A stretch of 64,000 bases of DNA from Proteobacteria bacterium DTSAM18. Its GTDB lineage: Bacteria > Myxococcota_A > UBA796 > GCA-2862545. The number at the start of each line of letters is the position of its first letter. The stretch's first letter is position 1. The DNA lies in the NCBI GenBank assembly GCA_028767165.1, contig JARACJ010000001.1, forward strand, positions 682,001 through 746,000, in the 5' to 3' direction. The notes below the pieces were generated by a model that was given only the letters and a program-made list of their open reading frames with translations, did not search any database and had not been told where the DNA came from. Position numbers and translations under genes: made by a program. This document shows, piece by piece, positions 16,101 through 25,089 of this stretch.

Positions 16101-18698
16101 TCAGTGGTTGTGGGCGCCTTCTTCTCCGACGTAGCCGAGGGACTTGAGGAGCTCGAGCTCGCTCTCGTCCTCGTCGACGGACTCGCCGGCCTTGCAGGCC
16201 TTGATGCGTTCGGCCTCGCCCATGGGGGGGATGACCAGCACGCCGGGGCGGGCGTCGAGGTCGATGCCGGACGCGTCGATGCGCCAGCCGCCCTTGCCAC
16301 CCACCTTGGCGTCCTTGGTGGAGCCGTCGGGGAGGGTGATCTGCAGGGCGTCCATGGAGGGCATGTTCTCACCGAAGAGCACGTACAGCGTGCCCTGGCC
16401 CTTCTTGCCGCCGGTGACGGTGATCGTGGTGCCATCCTCGGACAGGTGCACGGTGGCCACGTCGTCGGGGGTGACGGGCGGCTTCTCGCCCCACACCTGG
16501 TTCTTCGGGTGCTTGACGATGTTCTCGGGGTCGATCACACCGGCGGCCACGGCGGGTGCGGGCAGGGTGAGGGTGAAGGACTCGCCCCTGGGCATGTCGG
16601 TGAGGATGCGCCAGCCCTGGCCCGTGGGCACGCGGTGGGTGCGGCCCATGGCCTGCCACCACTCGCGGGTGTCGGTGGTGGCGGCGATGTTGTTCTGCTC
16701 ACCGGGGTCGGTGGTGAGGTCGTACAGCTCCTCCTTTCCGGTGCCGGTGGTGAGGATGTACTTGTGGCCCTTGTACTGCACGCCCCACTGGTCGGCGTCG
16801 TAGCGCAGGTGGGCGATCGGGATCGCCCGGCTGGTGTCGTCTTCCTTCAGGCCCCGCATGGCGGCGGTGAGGTCCTCACCGTCGACGGGGGGCAGGTCGG
16901 TCAGGCCGGCGAGGTTGTACAGCGTGGGGCCGATGTCCTGCAGGGTGGCCGGGTAGTCGGAGCGTGCGTTCTCCTGGCCGGTGCCACCCGGGGGCTTGAT
17001 CCACAGCAGGGCGCGGGTGGTGTCGTCGTACAGGGTGTGGTTGTGCTCGAAGCCACCGTGCTCCCAGAACTCCTCACCGTGGTCGGAGTGGATCACCACC
17101 ACCGACTCGCCGGGCAGCTCGTCGACGTAGGCGAGGAAGCGGCCGAGCTGGGCGGAGGTGTAGGCCACCTCGCCGTCGTACAGGGCCTCGATGTGCTGCT
17201 TGCGCTGCTCGGTCAGCTGGCCGTTGGCGGCCCACTTGTAGACCTCCCAACGGTTGAACTGGGGCGGCAGGCGATCGTCGGTGCCGAGGGGGAGGTCGGC
17301 GGTGTACTTGCTGCCGTAGGGTTCCGGCGCGTTGTAGAAGATGTGCGGATCCATGATGTGCAGGAACATGTAGGTGTCTTCACCCTCGTGCTCCGCCAGC
17401 CAGTCCATCGCGCGATCCACCTGGTCGTCGGCCTTGGCCTTGCCGTCGAGCCACCAGAAGTCGAACCCGTTGTCGAAGTCGAAGCGCGGGTTGAGGTGGA
17501 TGTTGGAGACGATGCCCGCGGTGGCGTAGCCGTGTCGCTTGAAGACGGAGCCGATGTTCTCGGCGCACACCGCCTCGAGGGGCAGGCGGCCGGTGGTGGC
17601 GGCCCGGAAGGACGGACGGGTGCGGGGGGCGCTGGTCCATGCGTTGTTGAACACCACGGCATCCTGGGCCCAGGCATCGAGCTCGGGGGAGGTGTCGCGG
17701 TGGTAGCCGTTGGCCGACAGGTGGTCGGGCCGCATGGTGTCGATGCCGATCACGAAGACGTGGCGGGTGTCGCCGGCCGCGTTGCCCTGGATCCGGGGGC
17801 CGCTGATGAGCACGGGGACGTCCTGGTCCTGGCCCTTGCCACCGGCCTCGGTGCGAAGGCGGACGTCGACGGTCTGACCGGAGAGCTCGGACAGGTCGAC
17901 CTCCCAGGACAGGTAGGCGCTCTTGGTCATCGCGTTGCGGGATGCCGTCTTCACGACCTCGCCGTCGGACAGCACCTCGAGGATGGCGTCGGCCTGGGCA
18001 CGACCAGCGCCGGGAACGATCGACACGTGGGCCTTGAAGGTGGCGCCCTCGGGGAGGGTCTGGCTCGTCCAGGTGGCGCTGGAGCCGGTGGGAAGGAGCA
18101 TGCCCTCGTAGGACTGATCGCCCTGGGTGGTGCCGTAGTCCACGAAGGCCTCGGGGGTCATGCCGCCCGCCTTCGAAGCATCCCAGGACAGACGACGATC
18201 CCCACGAGCGGAGTCCGGATGCACGACGCGGATCTGCTCGGGCTTGCTCGCCAGGTTCATCACGATGCGGTTCTGCTCGAAGCGCCAGCTGCCCGTGGCG
18301 GCGAGGCCTCCGGCCGTGAACTTCAGCTCCGTGCCGTCCGCGAAGACCTGCATGCCCTTGGGTGCGAACCGACGCGCGGTCTTCGCGACCCGCACCGGCG
18401 AGACGACGGCGTACATGTTGCGGGGGCCGCGACCGCGCTGCTGGATGTCGGTGATGGTCCACTCGCTCTCGACGTCGAGGCCGCCACCGTGCTCCGCCAG
18501 GCGGAGCTCCGCGGGAAGGTGCTCGAGGTGCAGGGTGGTGGAGCCGGAGCTCGTGGGCAGGCCATCGCCCTGCCACTCGGGCGCCACCGACGCGATCTCC
18601 TTGCGGGTCTCGTCGGGGGCGGAGGGGCTCTCGGTCTTGCTTCCACAGGCCGCGAGGAAGGCCAGGGAGAGGGAAAGGGCGAAGGGGCTGATGCGCAT
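16101..18698 (-). CDS. Sulfatase-like hydrolase (alkaline phosphatase superfamily), lipoprotein, Thr nucleophile
   Basis: An 865-residue protein. The ATG at 18698 has GGAG seven bases upstream and opens a signal peptide ending in AFLAACGS, a good lipobox. Residues about 30-285 form a beta-rich N-terminal region without a name. The catalytic domain starts at VFVIGIDTMRPDHLS (metal-binding Asp). The nucleophile motif reads APRTRPSFRAATTG, with Thr near residue 360 where classical sulfatases have Cys or Ser in CxPSR. A metal-site HSDHGEEFWEHGG follows. A Thr nucleophile is typical of phosphoglycerol/phosphoethanolamine transferases and phosphodiesterases in this superfamily, so sulfatase activity is doubtful. 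Likely acts in the periplasm or on the surface. Confidence 0.85.
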   Translation of the reverse strand: MRISPFALSLSLAFLAACGSKTESPSAPDETRKEIASVAPEWQGDGLPTSSGSTTLHLEHLPAELRLAEHGGGLDVESEWTITDIQQRGRGPRNMYAVVSPVRVAKTARRFAPKGMQVFADGTELKFTAGGLAATGSWRFEQNRIVMNLASKPEQIRVVHPDSARGDRRLSWDASKAGGMTPEAFVDYGTTQGDQSYEGMLLPTGSSATWTSQTLPEGATFKAHVSIVPGAGRAQADAILEVLSDGEVVKTASRNAMTKSAYLSWEVDLSELSGQTVDVRLRTEAGGKGQDQDVPVLISGPRIQGNAAGDTRHVFVIGIDTMRPDHLSANGYHRDTSPELDAWAQDAVVFNNAWTSAPRTRPSFRAATTGRLPLEAVCAENIGSVFKRHGYATAGIVSNIHLNPRFDFDNGFDFWWLDGKAKADDQVDRAMDWLAEHEGEDTYMFLHIMDPHIFYNAPEPYGSKYTADLPLGTDDRLPPQFNRWEVYKWAANGQLTEQRKQHIEALYDGEVAYTSAQLGRFLAYVDELPGESVVVIHSDHGEEFWEHGGFEHNHTLYDDTTRALLWIKPPGGTGQENARSDYPATLQDIGPTLYNLAGLTDLPPVDGEDLTAAMRGLKEDDTSRAIPIAHLRYDADQWGVQYKGHKYILTTGTGKEELYDLTTDPGEQNNIAATTDTREWWQAMGRTHRVPTGQGWRILTDMPRGESFTLTLPAPAVAAGVIDPENIVKHPKNQVWGEKPPVTPDDVATVHLSEDGTTITVTGGKKGQGTLYVLFGENMPSMDALQITLPDGSTKDAKVGGKGGWRIDASGIDLDARPGVLVIPPMGEAERIKACKAGESVDEDESELELLKSLGYVGEEGAHNH

Positions 18699-18814
18699 GT
18701 GCACTCCGGTTGTCGCAGGCGCGTTCTATAGTCCAGGGGCGGGGTCCGCCACGGGTTTGCAGATCGGAGGGTGCGCATTGTATGGCACCCTGCAACCGAC
18801 GAGGGGAACACCTG

Positions 18815-19678
18815 ATGTTGAGGTTCACGTCTGCCGGGGTCGTGCGCGACCCTACCACCTTGCAGCTACGCGTGGGGCGCAGCTTTCCCGAGCGGATGTC
18901 GGCCGGTGCGGCCGAGCCGTCGAGAGGGATGACCGACGCCGAGATCCTGGCGAACATCCACCACTTTACTGTAGACCGGGCCGGCCCGCGTCAGCAGGGG
19001 TGCGATCGTCTCGTTGTGTCAGCGGTCACCGTCCAGCGCCTCCGCCAGCTCGAGGGCGTGTGGCGTCAGGCACGGCAGGCGGGGATCACGCACATCCGGG
19101 CCCACGTGACCGGGGCCGTGGAGCAGGCGGCGGAAGGCGTCGACGAGCTCGTGGCCGTGCTGGACACCCCCGAGCGCGGGCCGTCGCTGGCGGGGGCGGA
19201 TCTCGTGCTCGTCCCGGCACGACGGGGGCGCCTCGGCGTGGCGGAGGACTGTCTGCGCCAGGTCCTCGCAGCTGGAGGTCGGGCGTTGCTGGCCTGGCCC
19301 CTGCGCGCGGAGGAACAGCCCGCCGATGCGCCGGCCGTGCGGGCCCTCCTTCAGCGGCTGGCCGCCGACGGGCTGGTGGTTCGCGTCTCCGGCGGCCCTC
19401 CGTGCCTGTCCGGGCAGCCCCCCGAGGATTGCAGACCGGTAGCGAACAGGTGGTATGCAGACGCCGACCACCAGCGCGACGAGGCGTTGCTGTTCCACCG
19501 GGATCTCGTCCGGTGGGTCAAGGTCGATGCCTGCCGGGCCTGCCCCCTGCAGGGCAGGTGTTCCGGCATCCCCTCCGGCTGGGTCGACACCCCGCTGCAC
19601 GCCCAGGTACGACCGGTGGTGGGCAGGATTCCCGATGCCACGGATTCGTCCTCGGCTACAATGAAGCCTCAGTCGTGA
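18815..19678 (+). CDS. Radical-SAM-like protein fragment or relative with C-terminal Cys cluster
   Basis: This is a 287-residue protein; the ATG at 18815 follows GAGGGG. The C-terminal part has the pattern [10 protein letters not shown], then [20 protein letters not shown], which resembles the C-terminal auxiliary-cluster region of radical SAM proteins (CxxCxxxxxCxG). The N-terminal CxxxCxxC that binds the SAM cluster is missing. The middle alternates strand-like and helix-like segments ([32 protein letters not shown]), as in a partial TIM barrel. It lies divergent from the sulfatase-like gene and 14 bp before a sigma-54 response regulator. I read it as a radical-SAM-derived protein without the core cluster; function unknown. 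Confidence 0.55.
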   Translation: MLRFTSAGVVRDPTTLQLRVGRSFPERMSAGAAEPSRGMTDAEILANIHHFTVDRAGPRQQGCDRLVVSAVTVQRLRQLEGVWRQARQAGITHIRAHVTGAVEQAAEGVDELVAVLDTPERGPSLAGADLVLVPARRGRLGVAEDCLRQVLAAGGRALLAWPLRAEEQPADAPAVRALLQRLAADGLVVRVSGGPPCLSGQPPEDCRPVANRWYADADHQRDEALLFHRDLVRWVKVDACRACPLQGRCSGIPSGWVDTPLHAQVRPVVGRIPDATDSSSATMKPQS

Positions 19679-19692
19679 CGTGGAGTAGGCCC

Positions 19693-21177
19693 ATGGTGAC
19701 GGAGGATTCGTTGGTCAGTGTGATCGCCCGCCCATGCGTGCTCGTGGTCGACGACGATCGGCAGTCCCTTCGGGCCGTGTCCCGCAACCTGCGCCAGATG
19801 GGATTCGAGGTCGTGGAGGCCGCAGACGCCGAGGAGGCCTGGGAACACTTCCAGTCCCACGACGTCGACGTCTGCCTGCTCGACCAGTACCTGCCAGACG
19901 GTTCTTCCGGCGTGGAGCTCATGGTGCGGGTGCACGAGGCGGATGCATCCGTCCGGTGCATCATCTTCACGGGCGACGGCGACCCGTCCGTCGCCTTCGA
20001 CGCCCTGTCCCACGGCGCGGCGGAGTACTTCGAGAAGCCCATCGCCAACTGGGGCGAGCTGCAGAAGCAGATCCAGCAGGGCGCCACGGCCAGGCACGGG
20101 GACAAGGCCCAGGACGACGGCAACAACCCCTCGGTGGGGCCCGCGTCCATGCACGACGTGCTGCAGGGGCGATCCTCGGCCATCCGCGACGTGCGCTGGC
20201 GGATCGAGCGTCTGGCGCCTCGCGGCGTCACCGTGCTGCTCCTCGGGGAGACCGGCGTCGGCAAGACCCTCGTCGCGGAGTTCATCCACAACCTCTCCGG
20301 ACGCTCCGGGCCCCTCGAGATCATCAACTGTGGCTCGCTGAACCGGGAGACCATGGTCTCCGAGCTCTTCGGCCACGAGGAGGGGGCCTTCACCGGCGCC
20401 CACAAGCGGCACCACGGTGCGTTCGAGCGCACGGCTGGCGGCACCCTGGTCCTCGACGAGATCGGCGAGCTGCCGGAGGAGGCGCAGCGCAAGCTGCTGC
20501 ATGCCCTCGATGGTGGCTACTTCACGCGCATGGGCGGATCCGAGCGTCTGCAGACCCGCTGCAGGGTGGTGGCGGCCACCAACCGCGACCTCGACGCCGC
20601 CGTGGAGCAGGGCACCTTCCGGGCCGACCTCCTCAACCGGCTCGGGCTGCAGGTCCGTGTCCCGCCCCTCAACGAGCGCCGCGAGGACATCCCCCGGCTC
20701 GTCTACATGCTGCTCGACCAGGCCAACCGGCGCCACGGCACGCAGATCCGCAGCGTCGACCGGGCCGTGATCGGTCACCTGCAGTCCCTGGACTGGACCG
20801 GCCTGAACCTTCGCGGCATGAAGAACCTGCTCGACGAGATGTGCGTGTACGCATCGGGCGATCACCTCACGGAGGATCTGCTGCCCGAGCGTGTCCGTCG
20901 CAAGACGGCGCCGGTGCACACCCCGGCCATCGACGGCCTCGAGGAGCTGTCCTCCGAGATGCCACGGCACCTGCCGCCGCTGCTGCAGGCCATGTCCTAC
21001 CGGGAGTTCAAGGACGCCGTCCTCGACCACTTCGTGCCCCTGTACCTCAAGCACCGCCTGCGCGAGACGGGCGGCAACGTCACCCAGTCCGCCTCGATGG
21101 CAGAGATGCACCGCCCCAACTTCAAGCGCGCCATGAACCGGTACGGCATCTCCATCGACGATCTGCACGACGACTGA
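19693..21177 (+). CDS. Sigma-54-dependent response regulator (NtrC family)
   Basis: A 494-residue transcription activator. Residues about 14-125 are a receiver domain: acidic pair DDD, phospho-acceptor Asp in [10 protein letters not shown], Thr in IIFTGDG and Lys in YFEKPI. Residues about 155-395 are the AAA+ domain with Walker A GETGVGKT, the sigma-54 contact loop GAFTGAHK, and Walker [10 protein letters not shown]. The C-terminus ([29 protein letters not shown]) is a Fis-type helix-turn-helix. I chose the ATG at 19693; a long upstream extension is antisense to the sulfatase-like gene. No sensor kinase is adjacent. The gene 14 bp upstream may be co-transcribed. Confidence 0.93.
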   Translation: MVTEDSLVSVIARPCVLVVDDDRQSLRAVSRNLRQMGFEVVEAADAEEAWEHFQSHDVDVCLLDQYLPDGSSGVELMVRVHEADASVRCIIFTGDGDPSVAFDALSHGAAEYFEKPIANWGELQKQIQQGATARHGDKAQDDGNNPSVGPASMHDVLQGRSSAIRDVRWRIERLAPRGVTVLLLGETGVGKTLVAEFIHNLSGRSGPLEIINCGSLNRETMVSELFGHEEGAFTGAHKRHHGAFERTAGGTLVLDEIGELPEEAQRKLLHALDGGYFTRMGGSERLQTRCRVVAATNRDLDAAVEQGTFRADLLNRLGLQVRVPPLNERREDIPRLVYMLLDQANRRHGTQIRSVDRAVIGHLQSLDWTGLNLRGMKNLLDEMCVYASGDHLTEDLLPERVRRKTAPVHTPAIDGLEELSSEMPRHLPPLLQAMSYREFKDAVLDHFVPLYLKHRLRETGGNVTQSASMAEMHRPNFKRAMNRYGISIDDLHDD

Positions 21178-21333
21178 AAGCGCACGCTCCAACCCTGCAA
21201 ACATGCAGGTGAGGGGTTGCAACGGCGCGCGATCCGAGCGATAACGGGCCCATGCAGGCTTCCCCGGATGGCCGGATCCTGCTGTTTCGTACGTTCCACC
21301 ATCGTGGCGGATCGTGCACGAGGGTGCTCCCCG

Positions 21334-22113
21334 ATGCTTGCCGCCGAAGCCCGCTGGACGATCCACACGGACGTGTTCGATGGTCCTCTCGACCTGCTCC
21401 TGTACCTGGTCAAGAGAGACGGTATCGATCTGCGCGCCATGTCCATCGCGCCGGTGGCCGACTCCTACCTTGCATACCTGGAGCAGATGCAGAGCCTGAA
21501 CATCTCGGTGGCGTCCGACTACCTGGTGATGGCCGCATCCCTGTGCCACCTCAAGTCCCTCGAGCTGCTTCCCCGGCCGCCTTCCATCCTCGAAGACGAG
21601 GAGGAGGACCCCAAGGAGGCCCTGGCCCGCCAGCTCGAGGCCTACGAGGTCTACAAGGCGGCCGCCGAGGCCCTCGAGGAACTGCCCGTGCAGGATCGGG
21701 ACGTCTTCGTGCGCGAGCCCGTCGACGTGGGCGACGTGGATCGGCCCCTCATCCCGGGCATCGACGCCTTCGGGCTGCTCGACATCTACTACAAGGTGCT
21801 CACCCGGCCGATCAGGCAGGAGGTCGTGCACACGATCCACAAGCCCGAGGTCGATCTCGGCCAGTGCTGCCGTTCGATCCTCAAGGGGCTCGGCGGTATT
21901 GGCGGCAAGGGCACCCTGCGGCCCCTGCTGCTGGGCTTCAAGACCAAGGGAGAGCGGGTGATCGCCTTCATCGGCGTCCTCGAGATGTGTCGCCTCGGCT
22001 GGATCCGGCTGTCCCAGGCAGGCCACCTGGCGCCGGTCGACATCACGAGCCTCGTGCCCGCCGATCAACCCCTCGATGCCATCCGCGGCGATGTCGAGGA
22101 GGTGGCGTCATGA
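21334..22113 (+). CDS. scpA: Segregation and condensation protein A
   Basis: This is a 259-residue kleisin subunit of the SMC-ScpAB condensin-like complex, which loads on DNA and helps separate chromosomes. The hallmark N-terminal segment WTIHTDVFDGPLDLLLYLV is at residues 8-26, followed by IAPVADSYLAYLEQM and DYLVMAASLCHLKS. The C-terminal winged-helix part (VIAFIGVLEMCRLGWIRLSQ) would bind the SMC head. It overlaps scpB by 4 bp (ATGA). The start at 21334 keeps the usual short N-terminus. Confidence 0.95.
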   Translation: MLAAEARWTIHTDVFDGPLDLLLYLVKRDGIDLRAMSIAPVADSYLAYLEQMQSLNISVASDYLVMAASLCHLKSLELLPRPPSILEDEEEDPKEALARQLEAYEVYKAAAEALEELPVQDRDVFVREPVDVGDVDRPLIPGIDAFGLLDIYYKVLTRPIRQEVVHTIHKPEVDLGQCCRSILKGLGGIGGKGTLRPLLLGFKTKGERVIAFIGVLEMCRLGWIRLSQAGHLAPVDITSLVPADQPLDAIRGDVEEVAS

Positions 22114-22838
22114 GCGACGACAAGGTGGTGGTCTTCCCCGGAACCCCCGGGGGGCAGCTCCCGGAGGGCGTGGGGGAGGGCCACGACGCCCTCGTGGCCC
22201 TGGTGGAGGCGCTGGTGTTCGCCTCCGGCGAGCCGGTCACGGTCAAGGAGCTGGTCGACGCCATGGAAGAGGCGGTCTCTCCCCAGGAGATCGCGGCGGC
22301 CCTGCACACGCTCTCCCAGCAGACCGCCACCCGTGGCGTGCGTCTGGTCAAGGTGGCCGGTGGCTGGCAGTTCCGCACCGATCCGCGGTTCGCCGATCAG
22401 ATCCTGCGGCTGCGGGGCGGCAAGCCCCAGAAGATGTCCAAGGCGGCGCTCGAGGCCCTGGCCGTGGTGGCCTACCGACAACCCGCCACCCGCATGGACG
22501 TCGAGGAGATCCGCGGCGTGAAGTCCGGCGGCGTCCTGAAGACCCTGCTCGACAAGGGCTACGTCCGCGTCGTCGGGCGCCGCGACGAGCCCGGACGCCC
22601 CCTCGAGTACGGCACCACCCAGCTGTTCCTCGAGATGTTCTCCCTCGACTCCCTCGCCGCGCTGCCCACGCTCAAGGAGCGTGAGGAGCTCGCGCGCGAG
22701 CTCGCCAGCGAGGATGAAGACGAGGACGCACCCCTGCCGGTCATCGATCTGGCGGAGCTGCAGGGTGGGGGCCGCCCCGAGGACTGGCCCGACGACCTGC
22801 CCCACCTCGTCCTCGCCGACGACGAAGACGAGGAGTAG
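22110..22838 (+). CDS. scpB: Segregation and condensation protein B
   Basis: A 242-residue partner of ScpA with two winged-helix domains: ALVEALVFASGEPVTVKELVDA and GVRLVKVAGGWQFRTDP, then MSKAALEALAVVAYRQPATRMDVEEIRG and VVGRRDEPGRPLEYGTT. A Glu/Asp-rich tail (from about residue 195) extends beyond the conserved core. Start overlaps the scpA stop. A gggcgg/ccgccc hairpin follows the stop. Confidence 0.95.
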   Translation: MSDDKVVVFPGTPGGQLPEGVGEGHDALVALVEALVFASGEPVTVKELVDAMEEAVSPQEIAAALHTLSQQTATRGVRLVKVAGGWQFRTDPRFADQILRLRGGKPQKMSKAALEALAVVAYRQPATRMDVEEIRGVKSGGVLKTLLDKGYVRVVGRRDEPGRPLEYGTTQLFLEMFSLDSLAALPTLKEREELARELASEDEDEDAPLPVIDLAELQGGGRPEDWPDDLPHLVLADDEDEE

Positions 22839-22858
22839 GGGCGGGGCTTGCTCCGCCC
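22839..22858 (+). terminator. Hairpin after scpB
   Basis: A 6-bp perfect stem (22839-22844 with 22853-22858) starts right after the stop codon, with an 8-nt loop. No T-tract. Weak candidate. Confidence 0.4.
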
Positions 22859-22944
22859 GCTGGAGCGGGGACGGCGCCGCGCACCGCGCGAGGAGGTGCC
22901 GCGCGCCGGGGAGGGGACGGAACCGCCCGCCACGCCCGCCGCGA

Positions 22945-22973
22945 TTGACGGCCCCCATCCGCCCAGATACAAG
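22945..22973 (+). promoter_or_regulatory. Candidate sigma-70 promoter for rluB
   Basis: ttgacg at 22945-22950, a 17-bp spacer and tacaag at 22968-22973, about 100 bp before the rluB start. Match to the -35 consensus is 5 of 6. Motif evidence only. Confidence 0.45.
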
Positions 22974-23072
22974 GCCGCCCCGCGCTGCCTACGATCGCGC
23001 AGCGCATCACCCCGTATCCCCGTGCCCACCGGGAGGTGGCCACGACAGACGCCCACAGCGTCGGGAGGAACC

Positions 23073-23927
23073 ATGGTTCGAGCCATTCGTGTGTCCAAGC
23101 TCCTTGCGGAGCGTGGCATTGCCAGTCGTCGTGAAGCCGAGAAGATGATCGAGGAGGGCCGCGTCACCGTCGACGGCGAGCCTGCCGAGATCGGCGAGCG
23201 TGTCGACCCCCACAAGCAGGAGGTCCGCGTCGACGGCCGGCGCCTGCCCCAGGAGCCCGAGAAGGTCTACTACCTGCTCAACAAGCCCCGCGGCTGCATC
23301 ACCGGCCGCAACGATCCCGAAGGCCGCAAGTCCGTCTACGACGTGGTGGGCGATCTCGGCACCCGCGTCGAGGCCGTCGGTCGCCTCGACTACGACACCG
23401 AGGGGGCGCTGCTCCTCACCAACGACGGCGACCTCGCCCACAAGCTCACCCACCCGAGCATGGGCGTCCCCAAGCGCTACATGGTCAAGGTCTACCGCAC
23501 CCCCGGCCCCGAGAAGCTCGCCATGATCGAGCAGGGCAAGGTGTTCCTCGACGACGGTCCCGCCAAGCCCGCCAAGGTGCGCCTGGTGGAGGCCACCGAC
23601 ACCGGCAACGCCTGGGTCGAGCTCACCATCACCGAGGGCCGCAACCGCATCGTGCGCCGCATCTTCCAGCAGTTGCGCCACCCGGTGGCCAAGCTGCGCC
23701 GCGAGTCCTTCGCCACCATCTCCATCCGTGGCATGGAGCGCGGTGCCGTCCGGCCCCTTACGCGGGCCGAGGTGCGTCGTCTGGAAGACCTGGCGGCTGG
23801 CAAGAAGCCGGCGCGCGCAGGCCAGCAGAAGAAGCGCAAGGGATTCGCGAAGGCCAAGCCCAAGATCCGTCGTCAGGCACGCAGGGGTCGTACCCACAAG
23901 GGAAAGAAAACCACTGATCGCGCTTGA
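23073..23927 (+). CDS. rluB: 23S rRNA pseudouridine synthase, RluB/RsuA family
   Basis: A 284-residue enzyme that isomerises uridine in rRNA. An N-terminal S4 RNA-binding domain (VSKLLAERGIASRREAEKMI) is followed by the catalytic domain with VGRLDYDTEGALLLTNDGDL (catalytic Asp in RLD), KRYMVKV and EGRNRIVRRI. The last 40 residues are a Lys/Arg-rich tail. Start ATG follows GGGAGGAA. The gene is linked to scpAB as in many genomes. Its 3-prime end contains the promoter of the tRNA array. Choice between RluB and RluE/F/RsuA specificity is not certain. Confidence 0.92.
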   Translation: MVRAIRVSKLLAERGIASRREAEKMIEEGRVTVDGEPAEIGERVDPHKQEVRVDGRRLPQEPEKVYYLLNKPRGCITGRNDPEGRKSVYDVVGDLGTRVEAVGRLDYDTEGALLLTNDGDLAHKLTHPSMGVPKRYMVKVYRTPGPEKLAMIEQGKVFLDDGPAKPAKVRLVEATDTGNAWVELTITEGRNRIVRRIFQQLRHPVAKLRRESFATISIRGMERGAVRPLTRAEVRRLEDLAAGKKPARAGQQKKRKGFAKAKPKIRRQARRGRTHKGKKTTDRA

Positions 23928-23952
23928 TGGGGGCACGCCGCCCCATTATGAA
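23924..23952 (+). promoter_or_regulatory. Promoter of the initiator tRNA array
   Basis: ttgatg at 23924-23929, a 17-bp spacer, and tatgaa at 23947-23952, 12 bp before the first tRNA gene. The -35 overlaps the rluB stop codon. The discriminator stretch is G-rich (agggggggc), as in stringently controlled stable-RNA promoters. Confidence 0.7.
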
Positions 23953-23964
23953 GGGGGGGCCTCT

Positions 23965-24041
<77 letters not shown>

Positions 24042-24064
24042 CTTACATATGTGATGTGCCCTGT

Positions 24065-24141
<77 letters not shown>

Positions 24142-24156
24142 CATCACCATCCACTC

Positions 24157-24236
<80 letters not shown>

Positions 24237-24241
24237 CTTCA

Positions 24242-24272
24242 AGGCCCCATCTTCTCCAAGAAGATGGGGCCT
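24242..24272 (+). terminator. Terminator of the tRNA array
   Basis: A 12-bp perfect stem aggccccatctt/aagatggggcct (24242-24253 and 24261-24272) with a 7-nt loop, directly after the third tRNA. The usual T-run is absent. Confidence 0.7.
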
Positions 24273-24326
24273 CGATGCGTCTTGGGGCCCTCCTTTGATA
24301 CAGTGCGGGTGTTGGAAGGAGGAAAC

Positions 24327-24968
24327 GTGTCCGACGCAGTCGTGATCCTGTTGGCAAAGCCCCCCGTCCCCGGTCTCGTGAAGACCCGCATCGGCAAGGA
24401 GCTCGGGATGGAGCCGGCGGCCCGCCTGGCCAGGGCCCTCACCCTCGACACCTGGGAGTGGATCACCGACGTCGAAGACGCCGACTGCTACCTGTCCACC
24501 ACGGATGTGGAGGCGAGTCGTGGTCTGGTGCCCGACGACCGTCTGCTCGACCAGGGGGAGGGCGATCTCGGCGACAAGATCGAGCGCCTGTTCCGCTGGG
24601 CCCTGCAGCGTGCGCCCAAGGCGATCGTGGTGGGGGGCGATGTGGGCAGCCTGCACCCCGGCCTGGTCCGGCAGTGCATCGGCCTGCTCGATGTGCACCC
24701 CGCGGCGATCGGTCCCAGTGAGGATGGCGGCTACTACATCCTCGGTGTCCGGAGTGCCCCGGAGGGCTTCCTTGCGGGGCTGCCCTGGAGCCAGCCGGAG
24801 ACCCTCGAGAAGACCCTGCAGCGTCTGCGGGAGCACCTCGGAGGGGTCGGCATGCTGCCCGAGGGCTGGGACGTCGACACCCGGGCGGATGTCCAGCGAC
24901 TCGCCACACAGGGCAGGGGACGCGCGAGTGTGGTGGCCCGGGAGATCCTCACCGCGCACACGGCCTGA
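24327..24968 (+). CDS. DUF2064 / TIGR04282-type glycosyltransferase-like protein
   Basis: A 213-residue protein; GTG at 24327 follows GGAAGGAGGAA. It starts VVILLAKPPVPGLVKTRIGKELG and continues with LFRWALQRAPKAIVVGGDVGSLHPG and AAIGPSEDGGYYILGV. These are the nucleotide-sugar-transferase-fold motifs of the DUF2064 family (GT-A fold), members of which include a proposed arsenosugar biosynthesis transferase. The usual GTDxP motif reads GGDVGSL here. No partner gene is adjacent. Fold assignment is good; substrate unknown. Confidence 0.85.
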   Translation: MSDAVVILLAKPPVPGLVKTRIGKELGMEPAARLARALTLDTWEWITDVEDADCYLSTTDVEASRGLVPDDRLLDQGEGDLGDKIERLFRWALQRAPKAIVVGGDVGSLHPGLVRQCIGLLDVHPAAIGPSEDGGYYILGVRSAPEGFLAGLPWSQPETLEKTLQRLREHLGGVGMLPEGWDVDTRADVQRLATQGRGRASVVAREILTAHTA

Positions 24969-25060
24969 GCCGATCGCGGCGTCAGTCGGCGTTCGATGAG
25001 GTGTTCCGGGTGTACCGCAGAACATCTTGCGGCTGGTTTTCCAGGGTCCCAGGGTGTATG

Positions 25061-25088
25061 GTCGCCTCCCGTTGTGGTGGGAGGCGAC
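25061..25088 (+). promoter_or_regulatory. RNA hairpin sequestering a ribosome binding site
   Basis: A 10-bp perfect stem gtcgcctccc/gggaggcgac (25061-25070 with 25079-25088) with an 8-nt loop ends 1 bp before the ATG at 25090. The right arm contains GGGAGG, the only Shine-Dalgarno for that start, so in the folded mRNA the site is closed. Confidence 0.65.
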
Positions 25089-25089
25089 G

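Noticed and set aside
15577-16134. Possible plus-strand gene in the repeat region
   Set aside because: It translates hairpins and repeats into Arg/Gly/Ala-rich sequence, has no ribosome binding site, and overlaps the end of the sulfatase-like gene.
18710-18814. Upstream extension of the radical-SAM-like gene containing several Cys, as a core cluster motif
   Set aside because: Spacing is not CxxxCxxC, the segment covers the divergent promoter area, and the ATG at 18815 has its own Shine-Dalgarno.
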